A stretch of 64,000 nt of DNA. Source: Cokeromyces recurvatus (Eukaryota; Mucoromycota; Mucoromycetes; Mucorales; Mucoraceae). The notes below the pieces were generated by a model that saw nothing but the letters and a program-made list of their open reading frames with translations, did not search any database and was not told the origin of the DNA. The stretch covers positions 1,891,501-1,955,500 of the forward strand of contig NW_026251387.1 of NCBI RefSeq assembly GCF_025118155.1, read 5' to 3'. The position numbers were made by a program, and so were the translations under genes. Shown here one piece after another: positions 11,650 to 24,556 of the stretch. Every line of letters begins with the position of its first letter. The stretch's first letter is position 1.

Positions 11650-14119
11650 ATGAGGTTTTCACACACATTACGATTAAATGCAGTACCAGAATGGATTGAC
11701 AATTACGTCAAGTGAGTACAATAATAAAGAAAAAAAAATCACCAAATATAGAAAAAATATTGACATTTACTTTGTTGATAATCATAGTTACGACACTTTG
11801 AAGAAATTAATATTTCAATTAGAAAAGGAACGTGTTGAAGAAATCAATACACAACATGATACAGAAAAAGCATTTGAAAATAGACAAGATGGTGAAGCTC
11901 GATTTTTAACAGCCCTTGATGCACAGCTTGAGAAAATATTCGATTTTTATACTCAAAAAGAATCTGAACTTTTTAGTATGCTTGATGATTTAGAGGCTGA
12001 AGTAAATGGAAATAGAAATTTTGTTGATAATGATGACGTTAGTTTTTATAATGCCAAACATCAATTATCACCCCTTGAAAATCTTGATTCTACATATCAA
12101 CTTCCTAATTCGATAGAAAAAGATAGCTTTGACTTACCTGTTGAAAGAATCGAAAAAATCGCTCCTGAACGTCGCAGCTCTAAAGTCTCTCGTGGTTCTC
12201 GTCGTGGTTCTCGAGCTTCTAGACAATCATTTGAGTCTCGTATGTCCTTGGACCGTGATGATGATTTTCTTGTGGAAGAATTATCTGATTTACGTTCTCA
12301 ATTAATTTTACTGTATATTTCTTTATCAGAACTTGAATCTTATATCGAATTGAATCGTACAGCCTTTGAAAAGATTTTAAAGAAATATGATAAAGTCCTT
12401 GAAGGCAATTTAAAAGAACAATATATAAATAAGATGGTTAACGAGAGTCGTCCATTTATGCCCGAAACCATGAACGTTCTTAAAGGTCAACTTGCTCGTG
12501 TCGAAACTATTTTTGCAAATGCCTTTTGTGGTGGCTCACGCGTAATCGCTCTTCGTCAAATGAAGAGTCATTTGCGTGATCAAGTTACATTTGAACGAAA
12601 TACGGTTTGGAAAGATATGGTACGTCAAGAACGTAGAAACCATGATACCAAGTTAATTGAGCCTACTGAAGTTAAAACGTATAAAGTACCATTTACAAAT
12701 TTCCAACTTGATGCTTCCATCTTGCGTCAAATTTTCTGTGTTGCCCTTTCTATTGCTGCTCTTATTATTTTATTATGTGTAGATTGTTTTGGTAATCGTC
12801 AAGAAAATTATTGTTTTGCTTTACTTATTTTCTCTGCCATCATGTGGGCTACAGAGGCTATCCCTCTTTATGCTACCTCTTGTCTCATCCCTTTCATGAT
12901 TGTGCCGCTGAAAATCATGTGTAATCCAGATGGCTCTGTTATGACGGCCAAAGCAGCTGCTAAAGCTACTTTCTCTGCTATGTTTAGTGGTACAATTATG
13001 ATGCTTCTTGGTGGCTTCGCTCTTGCTGCTGCTCTTTCAAAATATGGTATTGCCAAGGCCTTTGCCTCACATGTATTAAGTCGTGCTGGTACTCGTCCTA
13101 TGTGGGTTTTATTAGCTATCATGTTTGTTTCAGGTTTCCTTAGTATGTTTATCTCTAATGTTGCCACTCCTGTTCTTTGTTTCTCTTTAATTGATCCTAT
13201 TCTCCGTACTTTACCCGATAAATCGCGTGTAGGCCCTTGTTTGATTCTTGGCATTGCTCTCTCTAGTTGTATTGGTGGCATGACCTCTCCCATTTCTTCC
13301 CCTCAAAATATCATTACTATTCAATATGTTAATCCTAATCCTGGTTGGGGTATCTGGTTTGGTGTTGCTTTGCCTGTTGCTATCTTATCCATGTTCATCT
13401 GTTGGGGGCTCTTATTACTTGTCTTTAAACCCGCTAGTGATACCCCTCATTTAAATACGGTTAAGCCTGCAAAGGAGAAGATTACTTGGCAACAAGTATT
13501 TGTTGTCTTTATTACGATTGCTACTATTGCTCTTTGGTGTGCTGAATCATCTATTGAATATGCTATGGGTGATACAGGTATTATTGCCACGATCCCCTTG
13601 TTTGTCTTCTTTGGTGTGGGTATTTTGAATAAGGAAGATCTTCACAACTTTTTATGGTCTGTTGTTGTCCTTGCACAGGGTGGTATGGCCCTTGGTAATG
13701 CAGTTACTTCCTCTGGTTTATTAAAAGATATTGCACTTCGTCTTAAGGATGGTATTGCTGATTTACCAGCTATCGCTATCTTGGCCATTTTCAGTTTCCT
13801 TATCTTAGTCTTTGCTACCTTTGTTTCTCATACTGTCGCCGCTTTGATTATTGTTCCAATTGTTCAAGAAGTGGGTCGCAATTTACCAGTACCTCGTCCC
13901 AACTTGTTGGTGATGGGAGCTGGTTTAGCTTGCTCTGCTGGTATGGGTCTTCCTGTTTCCGGTTATCCAAACATGTCTGCTGTCATGCTTGAAGATCCAT
14001 CAGGTAAACCTTATGTAACAACCAAACACTTTATTATCAGTGGTATCCCTACAAGTATCATTTCTACTGTTTTAATCTTTACCCTTGGTTATGGTATCAT
14101 GTCAGCCATAGGTTATTAG
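11650..14119 (+). CDS. SPX-domain low-affinity phosphate transporter (Pho87/90/91 type)
   Basis: Two exons (11650-11711 and 11788-14119; intron 11712-11787) give 797 residues. The first exon supplies the canonical SPX start MRFSHTLRLNAVPEWIDNYV, joined to NYDTLKKLIFQLEKE, which is why this ATG is preferred over the open-frame ATG at 11678. The SPX domain senses inositol pyrophosphates; its basic helix FEKILKKYDKVLEGNLK is visible. From about residue 330 a DASS/ArsB-type permease begins (ILRQIFCVALSIAALIILL) with about 12 membrane segments. These include repeated loop motifs such as SNVATPVLCFSLIDPIL and SSCIGGMTSPISSPQN and the second half VSHTVAALIIVPIVQEVG. This is the architecture of yeast Pho87/Pho90 at the plasma membrane and Pho91 at the vacuole; which of these cannot be told. 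Confidence 0.94.
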
Positions 14120-14390
14120 TTCCCTCCTTCTTCTCCTCCCCTTCCCCTCCCCCTCCCCCTCTTTCTCCCATTCCACTTATTTTGTTTTGTTTTTATATAT
14201 TGTAACTTTTTTTTCCTATTTATATTATTATTGTTATATTTTTTTTTTTTTTTCAAATTTTGTCATTATATATACATGTACATATATATACACTAAATTA
14301 TCATGTACGTCATTACATAAATAAATGAACATATCATAGCAATTCTATTCTAATCCTTCTACCATTCAATTTGAGCTTATCTCTCTCTCT

Positions 14391-14429
<39 letters not shown>

Positions 14430-14649
14430 GGAATATATATAGACATGCTTAGTGGAAGAAGAATTTCCATACTTTCCCATTCTTTATTATCATTATTATT
14501 TGGCTTTAATATCATTCATTTCTTTCTATAAAAAAAGAAAAAAAAAAAAAAAAAAAAGAAAGCATAGTATACTTGAAGGAATACGCATTATTTAAACTGA
14601 ATAAAAGCTGTTATCTACTCTATGTAATTTCCAAAAAAGGAATTAAAGG

Positions 14650-14685
<36 letters not shown>

Positions 14686-14882
14686 TAATACAGAATGATA
14701 AATCTTTAATTATAAAGGGATTTTACATAAAAAGAAAGATTATTACAACATCACATGAAAGACATTTTGAGGGAAATCTTTATTTGTTTTGTTATTTTTT
14801 TTTCCCTTTTTTTTTTTCTTTTCTCTCCCTCTTTTTTCTTTTATTTCCCTCCCCCTCATATTATTCTTTCTAATTGATTACT
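14120..14882. other. Spacer with C/T- and T-rich tracts
   Basis: Holds the 3' end of the transporter and the promoter of the Lon gene. It starts with a pyrimidine-rich stretch right after the stop. Poly(T) runs occur at 14394-14428 and near 14653-14684, and a T/C-rich block (14797-14860) directly precedes the Lon ATG. No gene was found. Confidence 0.6.
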
Positions 14883-16278
14883 ATGCCAACAACAAGTGCA
14901 GAGGATAATTTAATTGTTGTTCCATTGGAAAATAAAGTCTTGTTACCTGCTGTTGTTTTAAAGATAAATATGCGAGGTAGAGATGCAGTCGCTCTTGCAC
15001 GTCAGCATTTGAGATCTAATGAGCAACGTAAGCCTACCTATATTGCTTGCATTCCTTTAATTAACAAAGATGATCAACATCAACCTGTTGCTGCTGCTAC
15101 TGCTGATGACGACGAATCTACAAGAAATACAAAAGACGAAGGGTTTATAAGACCAGAAGAAAAAGATCGTCTCTTTCATTTTGGTTGTACAGCTCGTATC
15201 ATTCGAATTCAAAGATCAGGCTTAGGAGCCTTTACCATGTTTATTGAAGGAGTCTCTCGTTTCAAAGTTCAGAGCTACAGTCAACAAGATCGTAGCCCTC
15301 TCTATGTGAAAATAAAGATAGCCATGGATAACGATAGCGATGAAAAAAGTGATGAAATGATTCGTTTCAAGGCTCTTGTAAGAGAGTTTCTTGTCAAAAT
15401 GAAAGAACTTCAAATGCCTGCTAATTTGATCCAACAATTAAATAAATTGATGGATTCAGTCTCACCCCTTCTTTTAGCTGACTTGTTGATGTCAGTCATT
15501 GAAACTTCTTTTGATGAAAAATTAATCATGTTAGCAACTACAAGTTTGAAAGAAAGGATAGAAAAAGCTAGTGAATGGATGACGAGACAACTTCATGTAA
15601 AAAAAAAAAAAAAAAAGTTTGATAAACTAGCCTACTTCTTCTTTTTTTTTTGTATATTCAAGTTGATGATTGTCTATTTTAGGTCCTCAAGATATCAGAG
15701 CAAGTTCATTCTAGTATTGAAGGTAAATTGAGTAAAAAGCAAAGAGAATTCTATCTCCGTCAACAGGTAAAATATGTAGAAGATGAAATATATACGCATA
15801 CGACTTGTACAGTATGATTTGATTTATATATATACATATACACACACATATATATATATAGCTTGAGGCGATCAAAAAAGAGTTAGGAGAAAAGGATGGC
15901 ACACATGGTGAAAAGGAAGAAGACGATTTAGAACTCTTGAGTAATAAATTAGCCGCAGCTGAATTACCAGAAGAAGCATCTATTATAGCTCAAAGAGAGC
16001 TTAAACGTCTAAAGAAACTTCAACCTATTTCAAGTGAATATGCAGTTGCTCGAAACTATTTAGAATTATTAGCTGACTTACCATGGAACAAAAAATCAAA
16101 GGATACTATTGATATTAGACAAGCTAAACAAAAACTGGAGGAAGATCATTTTGGTTTAGACCACGTTAAGAAACGTATCATCGAGTATCTTTCAGTTATT
16201 AAAATTAAAGGCGATTTAAGAGCACCTATCATTTGTTTTGTTGGACCTGTAAGCCCCTTCCCTTCCCTTCCCTTCCCT

Positions 16279-16322
<44 letters not shown>

Positions 16323-18023
16323 ATCCTGTATATTTTATGTATAATAATTTATATGTGTCATGTTATAGCCTGGTGTAGGAAAAACTTCACTTGGAAAATC
16401 AATTGCTTCATCTTTAGGTCGTGAATTTCATCGTATTTCATTAGGTGGTGTTCGTGATGAAGCAGAAATGAGGCAAGCAAGCAAAAAAAAAAAAAAAAAA
16501 AAGTCGGGTATTTTTATTTATTTATTGTCATCTTAATAGAGGCCATAGACGCACTTATGTGGGTGCTATGCCAGGCTTAATTATTCAGGGATTAAGAAAA
16601 TGCAAAGTGAATAATCCTTTATTTTTATTAGACGAAATTGATAAGCTTGTACAATCTTCTCACTATGGTGATCCTGCAGCAGCTTTATTAGAGGTTTTAG
16701 ATCCAGAACAAAACAACAGTTTTACAGATCATTATCTGAATCTTCCTTTTGACCTTTCTAATGTATTATTTATTGCAACTGCCAATAGTGTGGAGACTAT
16801 TCCAGAACCTTTATTAGATCGTATGGAATTAATCACCTTGAATGGTTATACCTTTGAAGAAAAGCTACATATTGCTAAATCACATTTGTTACCAAAGCAA
16901 TTGCTCGTACATGGTCTTGATAAGGGCCAGGTCGAGATGTCAGATAAGGTTATTTTAAAGCTAGCAGAAAATTATACTCGTGAGAGTGGTGTTCGTAGTT
17001 TAGAAAGAACGATTGCATCTGTTGTTCGCGCCAAATGTGTCGAATTGGCTAATTTTCGTGAATTAAATAAAGAATTAGAATACAGTTCAATAGTATCTTT
17101 ATCTCATATTGAAGAAATCTTGGGTGTAAATTATATAGATTATATATATAGTTAGATCGATATACTAAAATTATGATTGTTATTATTTTATAGATGCCAT
17201 TTTATGAAAAAGAAGTTGCGGAGAGAGATCCTTTACCAGGTGTAGTTACTGGTTTAGCTTATTCGGGCAGTGGGAATGGTGGCATTTTATTTATTGAATC
17301 AACTAAAATGCCCGGTCATGGCGATTTACATTTAACAGGTATATACATATACATATACAAATATATATTTATATCTATATCTATATATCTATATACGTAT
17401 TGAGCAAACAAACTATATAATACAAAGACAGCTTAACTATCTAATTTAGGATCTTTGGGTGATGTAATTAAAGAGTCAGCTCATTTAGCTTTAACATGGG
17501 TCAAGGCTCACGCATATAGTTTAAAGGTTGTACCGAGAGAAGGGGATAATTTAGTCGAAAAATATGATGTTCATATTCATGTACCTGGTGGGGCTGTTCC
17601 AAAAGATGGTCCAAGCGCAGGTAAAACATACTCCTATATTTATTTATCTATATTTTTTACTAAAATATGAAATAACTATGTCATGCATACAAAGGTGTCA
17701 CTATAGTAACTTCACTTGTGTCGCTTTTTTCTGGGTACCATGTACCTACAACCACAGCTATGACAGGTGAAATCTCATTAAGAGGTCAGGTATTACCTGT
17801 AGGAGGAATTAAAGAAAAAGTCGTGTCTGCACATCGCGCTGGTATTCAGAAAATTATTTTACCATTTCGCAACAAAAAGGATGTAGACCAAGATGTTCCT
17901 AATAAGGTAAAAGAAGATATTAAATTTGTGTATACAAAGAATATTTGGGATGTTTTGGAGGCTGCCTTAGTTATTAATGAAAAAGAAAAGTGGAATACTC
18001 GAGTGTATGAAAATCGCTTGTAA
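14883..18023 (+). CDS. Peroxisomal Lon protease (LONP2/Pln type)
   Basis: ATP-dependent protease and chaperone of the peroxisomal matrix. The LON substrate domain starts [20 protein letters not shown] and has no mitochondrial presequence. The AAA domain shows Walker A ([14 protein letters not shown], split by an intron), [20 protein letters not shown], Walker B (FLLDEIDKL) and [15 protein letters not shown]. The sensor region [13 protein letters not shown] follows. The protease domain holds the catalytic serine in [14 protein letters not shown] and the lysine in [14 protein letters not shown]. Resemblance is closer to LONP2 than to mitochondrial Lon in the [16 protein letters not shown] and LLDRME regions. 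The protein ends ENRL, a weak PTS1-like tripeptide (NRL). There are about nine short introns. One at 16473-16539 uses a GC donor, another (16250-16368) contains 41 T, and one at 15597 has a donor followed by 18 A. Confidence 0.93.
16281..16321. repeat. 41-nt poly(T) in a Lon intron
   Basis: The run follows CCCTT repeats just after the 5' splice site of the intron that splits the Walker A motif of the Lon protease gene. Together the C/T repeats and T run make up much of this intron. Confidence 0.95.
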
Positions 18024-18297
18024 ATGCACATGGTTCAATTTTAATAAATACAAACTCCGTCTTATGTTGATTGGTTAGATTTCAGAAGTATAATAAAAAA
18101 AAGTTTAAATACACTTTTCTAACAATGGGATTCTGTTCTGAATGTAATGTCTTTTATTTTTTTTTTTTATTTTTTTTTTTTCCTTCTTTCTTTCTTTCTT
18201 CTATTCTTTTTTGTATTATTAAATTAATATAAAATAACAAAAAAAAAATAGAGGCAGGTCATATTTAGTCTTTTTTTTTTCACTTTGTTTGGAACAA

Positions 18298-21200
18298 ATG
18301 GATCATTTATTTGATCGTCTCGGTGGTAAAAAGAAACGCCATCCAACAAATGGATCTATTCCACCTCAAAGATCACTTTATAAGCCTCATTCAGTCAAAA
18401 AAGTACTAAACATAAGGCATAGGAATCATCATAGTAAGTCTTGTACAGTTTAGTCTTTTTGACATAATGCATGATTTTGACCATGTTACACGCATATATA
18501 GTTTATGCAGGCGCAAGATTACGGCATCAGTCTATTATTCCAAATCAGTCTTCTTTTGAAACAGGCCTAGCAGAACTTAATTTTGCTAAAGCCAATAGTT
18601 TACCTTCAGAGAATGATGTAAACTTGTTATTTGATAATATGCTTGTAAGTGTATAAGGAATAATTGATAATGTTGTTCCAATTAACAACATTAATTTTTT
18701 TTTTTTAGGAACGTCGTGGCATTCATGATCCAAATCTTAAACAATGCATGGAAAATTGGGGAATTGAAAAGAAATGGCTCTTGGTAAACCAAGATCATCA
18801 ATCAGAGCTATTAGCCTCTGGAATAAAACATGATTATCTCCAAAATGCTATGGTAGAAAGAACAAGCAATGACATTAACCGATTACCTACCCATCAACCC
18901 AATTTTAATCATCCATCGTCAAAATCCACTACTCAACAACAACAGGAAGGACCAGCTCCAACCAAGTCCGACTTTCCACCTAGTCATAATTCACTTACAA
19001 GTAATACGACTGACTCTAATAGTAGTACAAATCTAAGTTTACCGAGTCCAACAACAACAGCTAGGAGGTCACCTACACCTACACGTAGACTTTCTGAAAG
19101 TATTTCTTTACCGCCAACGACGAACCTATTTCATAATGACCATTATTTTGATACTCAAACTATGGAACAAAATTCACCCGAATTCTTTGTTAAAAAGTTT
19201 TTGGATCCTAATTTACGATCAGTGACACCCAAGATTGCAGCCAATCTTGAAGTAAGCTTGAGAACAAGGTCAATTGAGTAAGTCTCTATCTCTATCTCTC
19301 TCTCCCTCTCTTTTTTTTTTTTTTTTTTTTTCCTATTATTTTCTTGCTTAGCAAAAAAACACACACACACATATATATATAATAGACGTCACTAATTTAA
19401 ATTTTATATATAAAGCTGGGTTGTTAAATTTATACATTTGAAAGGCTTTCATGTGATATCTTATGCGCTTGACTATTTAAATCATAATTCAGAATCTAGA
19501 AGAGATGTCGCATTAGGATTAGAAATAGAACTTATAAAATGTATCAAAGCTATTGTTAATACAAAAGTAGGCGGAAAAGAAGCAATGGATCATCCAGAAT
19601 ATATTCATACAGTGGTTTTTTCGATTCTTTGTCCTTATTGGCAAACAAGAAAAATGGTTTGTGAACTATTAGCGTTCTTATGTTATTCAGATGGATATGA
19701 ACATGTTGTTCGAGGATTCGAGTTGTTGAAGAAGTTTAAAAATACATTGGGGCTATATGATGCATGGATTAAAGCCATGTTAGAGATATTTAACACAGAT
19801 TCACTTTATAGAGAAAAATTATCCGAAAGCCATCTTATGGAATATGCTGTAAGTTATCTATTTATTCTTAGTTCATATATTCTAATGTGTATCTTCTTGT
19901 ATAGCTTTCAAATATGATTTTAATTAATGCTATAATAAGTATTCCTTCTGATGTAAATTATAGAATTTATATGCGTAACCAGTTTGTTGCGTCTGGATTG
20001 GAATCCTTTTTATTACCTAAATTAAAAGTATTAGATTATACATTACTAAATAAGCAAATTGAGTCTTACAATGAAGCGGCAGAGAATGACATGGATGAGG
20101 CCTTTGGAGAAGACATATCACTCTATTCAGAGCTTTCACAACCTGCTGATTTATTTGACCAAGTGATTGAAAGTATATCAGATTCACCGAAAGGAACTGA
20201 ATATTTCTTGTCAATGATGAAGTATTTATTATGGATTAAAGGTGATTCAGAAACAAAGTAGGGCATTTGTTCATTTATTTAGTGTTTATCATATAATAAC
20301 TTTGAAAACTTAAAAACCTGTATTTTTTCTTTTCCTTTTCTCTTTCTCTCTCTTTTGGTTTTAGATGCCATTTTTACCACATGATAAACATCATTATACA
20401 AAAAATTGTTGAAGATCAAAGGTCTCACGATAATGCAGATAGTTTCTCATCTACATTTGGTATGGCAGTCGGTACTATCATTCAAAATTTTCAAGACTTG
20501 GAGCGACTAAAGAAGATTGAAAGAGAGGCAAATGAACTAAGGGATCAATATGAAAAGTTATCGAGTGAAAGAGATGAGTTACAGAACGAAGTACAAAAGC
20601 TTCGTATTTTGCCAAATCAAATGGAACATGAAGCACAAATTCAAAGAAATACATATTTAAAACAGGAAAACGACTCACTTAGAAATGTCTTAAAGACATC
20701 AAAGGAGACAATTGCAATGCTTCAAGAGCGATTGGCGACTATTGAAAGTATGGAAAGAAAAAATAATATCGTTATTAATACAGAATGGAAAGTAGCTCAT
20801 AAGAAACTAGAAAGAAAGTCAATGGATGAAACTGTGAGTACATTTTATAAGAGTAATCACTATAATATTTAAACTTACTTTAATTATTACAGCGTTCATC
20901 TTCTAAAATAAATTGGTCTAATCATGAATCATTTAATCATAAATCAAATTCTACTTTTAGCAATTTTGGTGGGCTATTTTTACCTTTTTTTGGTAAAAGT
21001 AAAAATAAAAAAAATGAGTCTGCTTCAGGTAAAAATCAATACAGCTAGTAAAAGGAAAAGGAAAAAAAAAAGTACTGTATTCACGCATCTATTTTGTTTA
21101 GTTCGTACATCAATTTCATCTAATAAAGCTTCTAGTATATTGTCATCCACCTTAAGCAGAACAAATTCTTATGACCATGCATCGTCAATGCAACCACTGA

Positions 21201-23768
21201 CCCAGCTTTCTTCATCACACAGTTCAGGTAATTTATCAAATCTTGTCTCTATTTCTCACCTTCCCCCCTTTTTTTTTTGGTTATATTGTCTAACAAAAAT
21301 CGAAATATTAGATTCAATATTATCACCACCACCGCCTCCTCCTCCGCCTCCTCCTCCACCACCACCGCCACCACCACCACCTCCTTCTCAGCCAGGTAAG
21401 ATAGTTTTACACAAATTTTTAGTTTGATTTGTTATAACATATAATTTACATGCAGGGTCAAAAGTGTTGCCATCTATTCTTAACAATGGTATACCATTCT
21501 ATAATATATATGCATATTTTATGATTTATACTTATTTACGATAAATTTAGATCTTACAAATCATACATCTCCTCCTCCTCCACCACCTCCACCTCCACCT
21601 CCATCACAGCTATCTTCAGGATTATTAATGCCACCAGGATCAACCCACTTTACAGTCCCTCTTCGCAAAGAACTTCACTATTATCCACAAGTCAAATTAA
21701 AGAATTTTCAATGGCAGAAATTAGACTTCAATTCAATAAAAAAGACTATCTGGTACCAGTCCAATGAATGTCATGATTCAATTGAAGAGACTTTAAACAA
21801 AAAAGGTGCTTTTGAAAAGATTGATACCTTATTCCCTGCAAAAATAAATACCTTTTTAGAAAAGAAGCAAAAGAAAAGGGAGGTACGAAATGATTCTATC
21901 AAATTTCTGACAAATGAAAAGAATAAGAATATCAGTAAGTACAAATATTTATTACATGCCTATAAAGTTACTGAAGGAATTCCCCCCCTTTTTTTTTTCT
22001 TCAAAATAGATATCGCTATTTTACCAAAGATCAAACAGTTTGATTCTTATAAGGAAGTTGCTCAACACATCTTGGCTATGGATGATAAACTATGTACAGA
22101 GGTCTTTTTAATAAATTTGATCACTTATACACCTGGTCCAGATGATGACTTGACCTTAATGCAAAAATATTTAGATGGTCCTGAAGAAGAATGTCGAAAA
22201 TTAGATCCACCTGAGCAATTTACTATTGAAGTATATACATATTTATATTTATAAGAAAAAAAAGACACTTATTATATACATTTATTAGATGATGAAAATC
22301 TACAGATATGAAACGAGATTAAAATTCATGTTGTTTAGAGCTCAATTTTGGGATAAGTTTGACCAACTTCGAAACGGTCTATCAGTTGTATTATCAGCCT
22401 CTGATGCTTTACGTAATTCAGAATCATTCAAAGAACTGTTGAATATTATATTGTTGTTAGGTAACTATATGAACGCTTCCAGTGTCCAGGGAGGCGCATT
22501 TGGTATGAAAATTGATAGTATAAATAAGGTATATTTTCTAGACTTTCTCTTTATTTATATATATATATATATATATATTAATCTATACGCTTATATTATA
22601 TAATAGCTTGTAGATACAAAAGCATCTGATTTTTCTCGGTTGAATCTATTACATGTGCTTGTTGGCATTGTTAGAAGAGAATTCCCTTCTATTTTAAATT
22701 TTATGCATGATTTGAATGATGTTCCAGAAGCTGCAAGAGGTAAATACATAAAATGAATACTAAAATTAAATATATTCAACTTTTTTTTTTGAACATGTAG
22801 TCATGGCTAGTATCTCAGATATTATTCAACAATACACTGAGCTGAGACAAGGTTTAAGGCAACTTGGAACTGAATTAGACTTATATTGGAGAAAAGAAGA
22901 AAATGATATTCAAGAAAATGATATTCAAGAAAATGATGTTCAGGAAAATGATGTTAAAGAAAATGATGTTCAAGAAAATGATGTTCAAGAAAATGATGTT
23001 CAAGAAAACGATGTTCAAGAAAATGATGTTCAAGAAAACGATGTTCAAGAAAATAATGTTCAAGAAAATGATGTTAAAGAAAACGATGTTCAAGAAAATA
23101 ATGTTCAAGAAAATGATGTTAAAGAAAATGACCAGAATACCACTAATGGGGTTCAAGATCGATTTATGAATGTTATGGAAGAGTACCGATTATCTGCTCT
23201 AGGCCGATTTGAAGAACTAGAAGCATTATACGTCAATGTGGATGCAAAATGGAAGGATACAATGATATTTTATGGAGAAAATCCACGTACAAGACGACCT
23301 GACGATTTCTTTACTATTTTTTCGACTTTCATGTCAAGTTGGAAAATATGTGCAATGGAGGAGATGGAATATAGTCGACAACAAGAATTAAAAGACAAAC
23401 GTAAGCAAGAGATAGAAGAGAAACAACGAAAGAAACAATTGAAAGCAAGTGATAGTCAAGATGATGAATCTTTGATAGAAGAAAATTCAGGAGATCAAGA
23501 TCGACGTTTAATGGATGATTTATTGGAGAAATTGAAATCTGGAGAGACAGAGCATAGAATGAGACAAAGACGTGTTCGACAACGACTGAAACGGTTAAAA
23601 AATGTACAGACAAATGCCAAATTAAATAGAAATACTTCTACAGGATCTTCTATAAAGCTACGTCGTTATTCAACAGGTGCCTCTTCAACTGCTTCTTCTG
23701 GACATATACAGGTTATGTCTGCAGAGGAATTACTAAAAAACTTACAGCAAGAAGATGAAGTATGCTAG
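18298..23768 (+). CDS. Formin (GBD/FH3-FH1-FH2), Bni1/diaphanous type
   Basis: Actin-nucleating formin of polarised growth. It starts MDHLFDRLGGKKKRHPTNG and continues into a Rho-GTPase-binding/FH3 armadillo region. Landmarks there are ENDVNLLFDNML, NSPEFFVKKFL, VVKFIHLKGFHVISYALDYL and DHPEYIHTVVFSILCPYW. A coiled coil (LKKIEREANELRDQYEKLSS) leads to the FH1 domain, two proline blocks separated by introns (21328-21390 and 21569-21602). The FH2 domain has VKLKNFQWQKLDF, FLINLITYTPGPDD and LLLGNYMNASSVQGGAFG. Within the C-terminal part of FH2, after QLGTELDLYWRK, lies a 15-copy ENDVQ repeat, and then GVQDRFMNVMEEYRLSALGR resumes the domain. The tail has a basic, diaphanous-autoregulatory-like segment (RMRQRRVRQRLKRLKN is approximate) and ends QQEDEVC. 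At least twelve introns are present. Confidence 0.93.
22899..23132 (+). repeat. Coding minisatellite, 15-bp unit, 15 copies plus 9 bp
   Basis: Tandem 15-bp units of the form GAAAATGATGTTCAA encode Glu-Asn-Asp-Val-Gln. Variants are Ile for Val in copies 1-2, Lys for Gln in copies 4, 12 and 15, and Asn for Asp in copies 11 and 14. The array is followed by a partial END. The unit length is a multiple of three, so copy-number changes keep the formin frame. Two other frames, one on each strand, also remain open across the array, as expected from a stop-free repeat unit. Confidence 0.97.
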
Positions 23769-23837
23769 TCAAAGTCCTTTTGTTAAATAGAAATTCCTTT
23801 TTTATATACTTAATTCTTAATAAGCAATGTATTTTCT

Positions 23838-23886
<49 letters not shown>

Positions 23887-24556
23887 GATACTAATAATGA
23901 TACTAATAATACTAATAATAAAACGTATAAATTTATATAATTTTGAACATGTCTACGCTTAATTCATTTAATGTAAAAGTTAAGGCTATATTTCCTCTAA
24001 TATCATTTTACTGACATTTATAGTGTTGATTCAAACAAAGTTATTTCTCTTGTTTATTGTACATTTAGTTTACCTACTTTTGAGAATAGTTAGATATGTA
24101 CATTATATGATGCAACATCTATTGATAGTTTTTCTTTGTTCCTTCTACAAGAATTGATTCTACAGGTATAACTGTCAGTACATATATAATCGAGACATAT
24201 TTGACCCTTTTGTTGAGGAAGATTAATTAGAGACTGTAGGCTATAGTTAGAATATGATGTTGAAACAATCTATTTTAACTTTGCGCCTTATAAAGTTTAA
24301 GGAGAATGAGTTCGAAAAATTTAATGAGGGAATTGAAAAAAAAAAAAAAAAAAAAAAAAACTCACTATAATATTGTGTTTAAAGATCAAGAATAGAAAGT
24401 ATTTTATTATTGGTTTTCTTTTTTATGCTCCTGCGTAACATTGGCACCAAATTATTGAAATAAACCATGATTGGGTAGAAAGAAAATAAAATAATAAAAA
24501 AAAAGGCTATTATTACTTTCCTTCATTCCTTCTTCTCTTCCTGAATATTGAATTGC
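23769..24556. other. Intergenic, with (AAT)n microsatellite
   Basis: An (AAT)n array lies at about 23839-23886 just after the formin stop, and a poly(A) run at about 24336-24360. No gene was found. The right part should be the desaturase promoter. Confidence 0.6.

Noticed and set aside
12868..13293. 141-codon minus-strand open frame
   Set aside because: Antisense of the conserved transporter helices of the SPX phosphate transporter.
22881..23169. Open frames on both strands across the formin repeat
   Set aside because: The repeat unit happens to lack stops in three frames; only the ENDVQ frame continues into conserved FH2 sequence.
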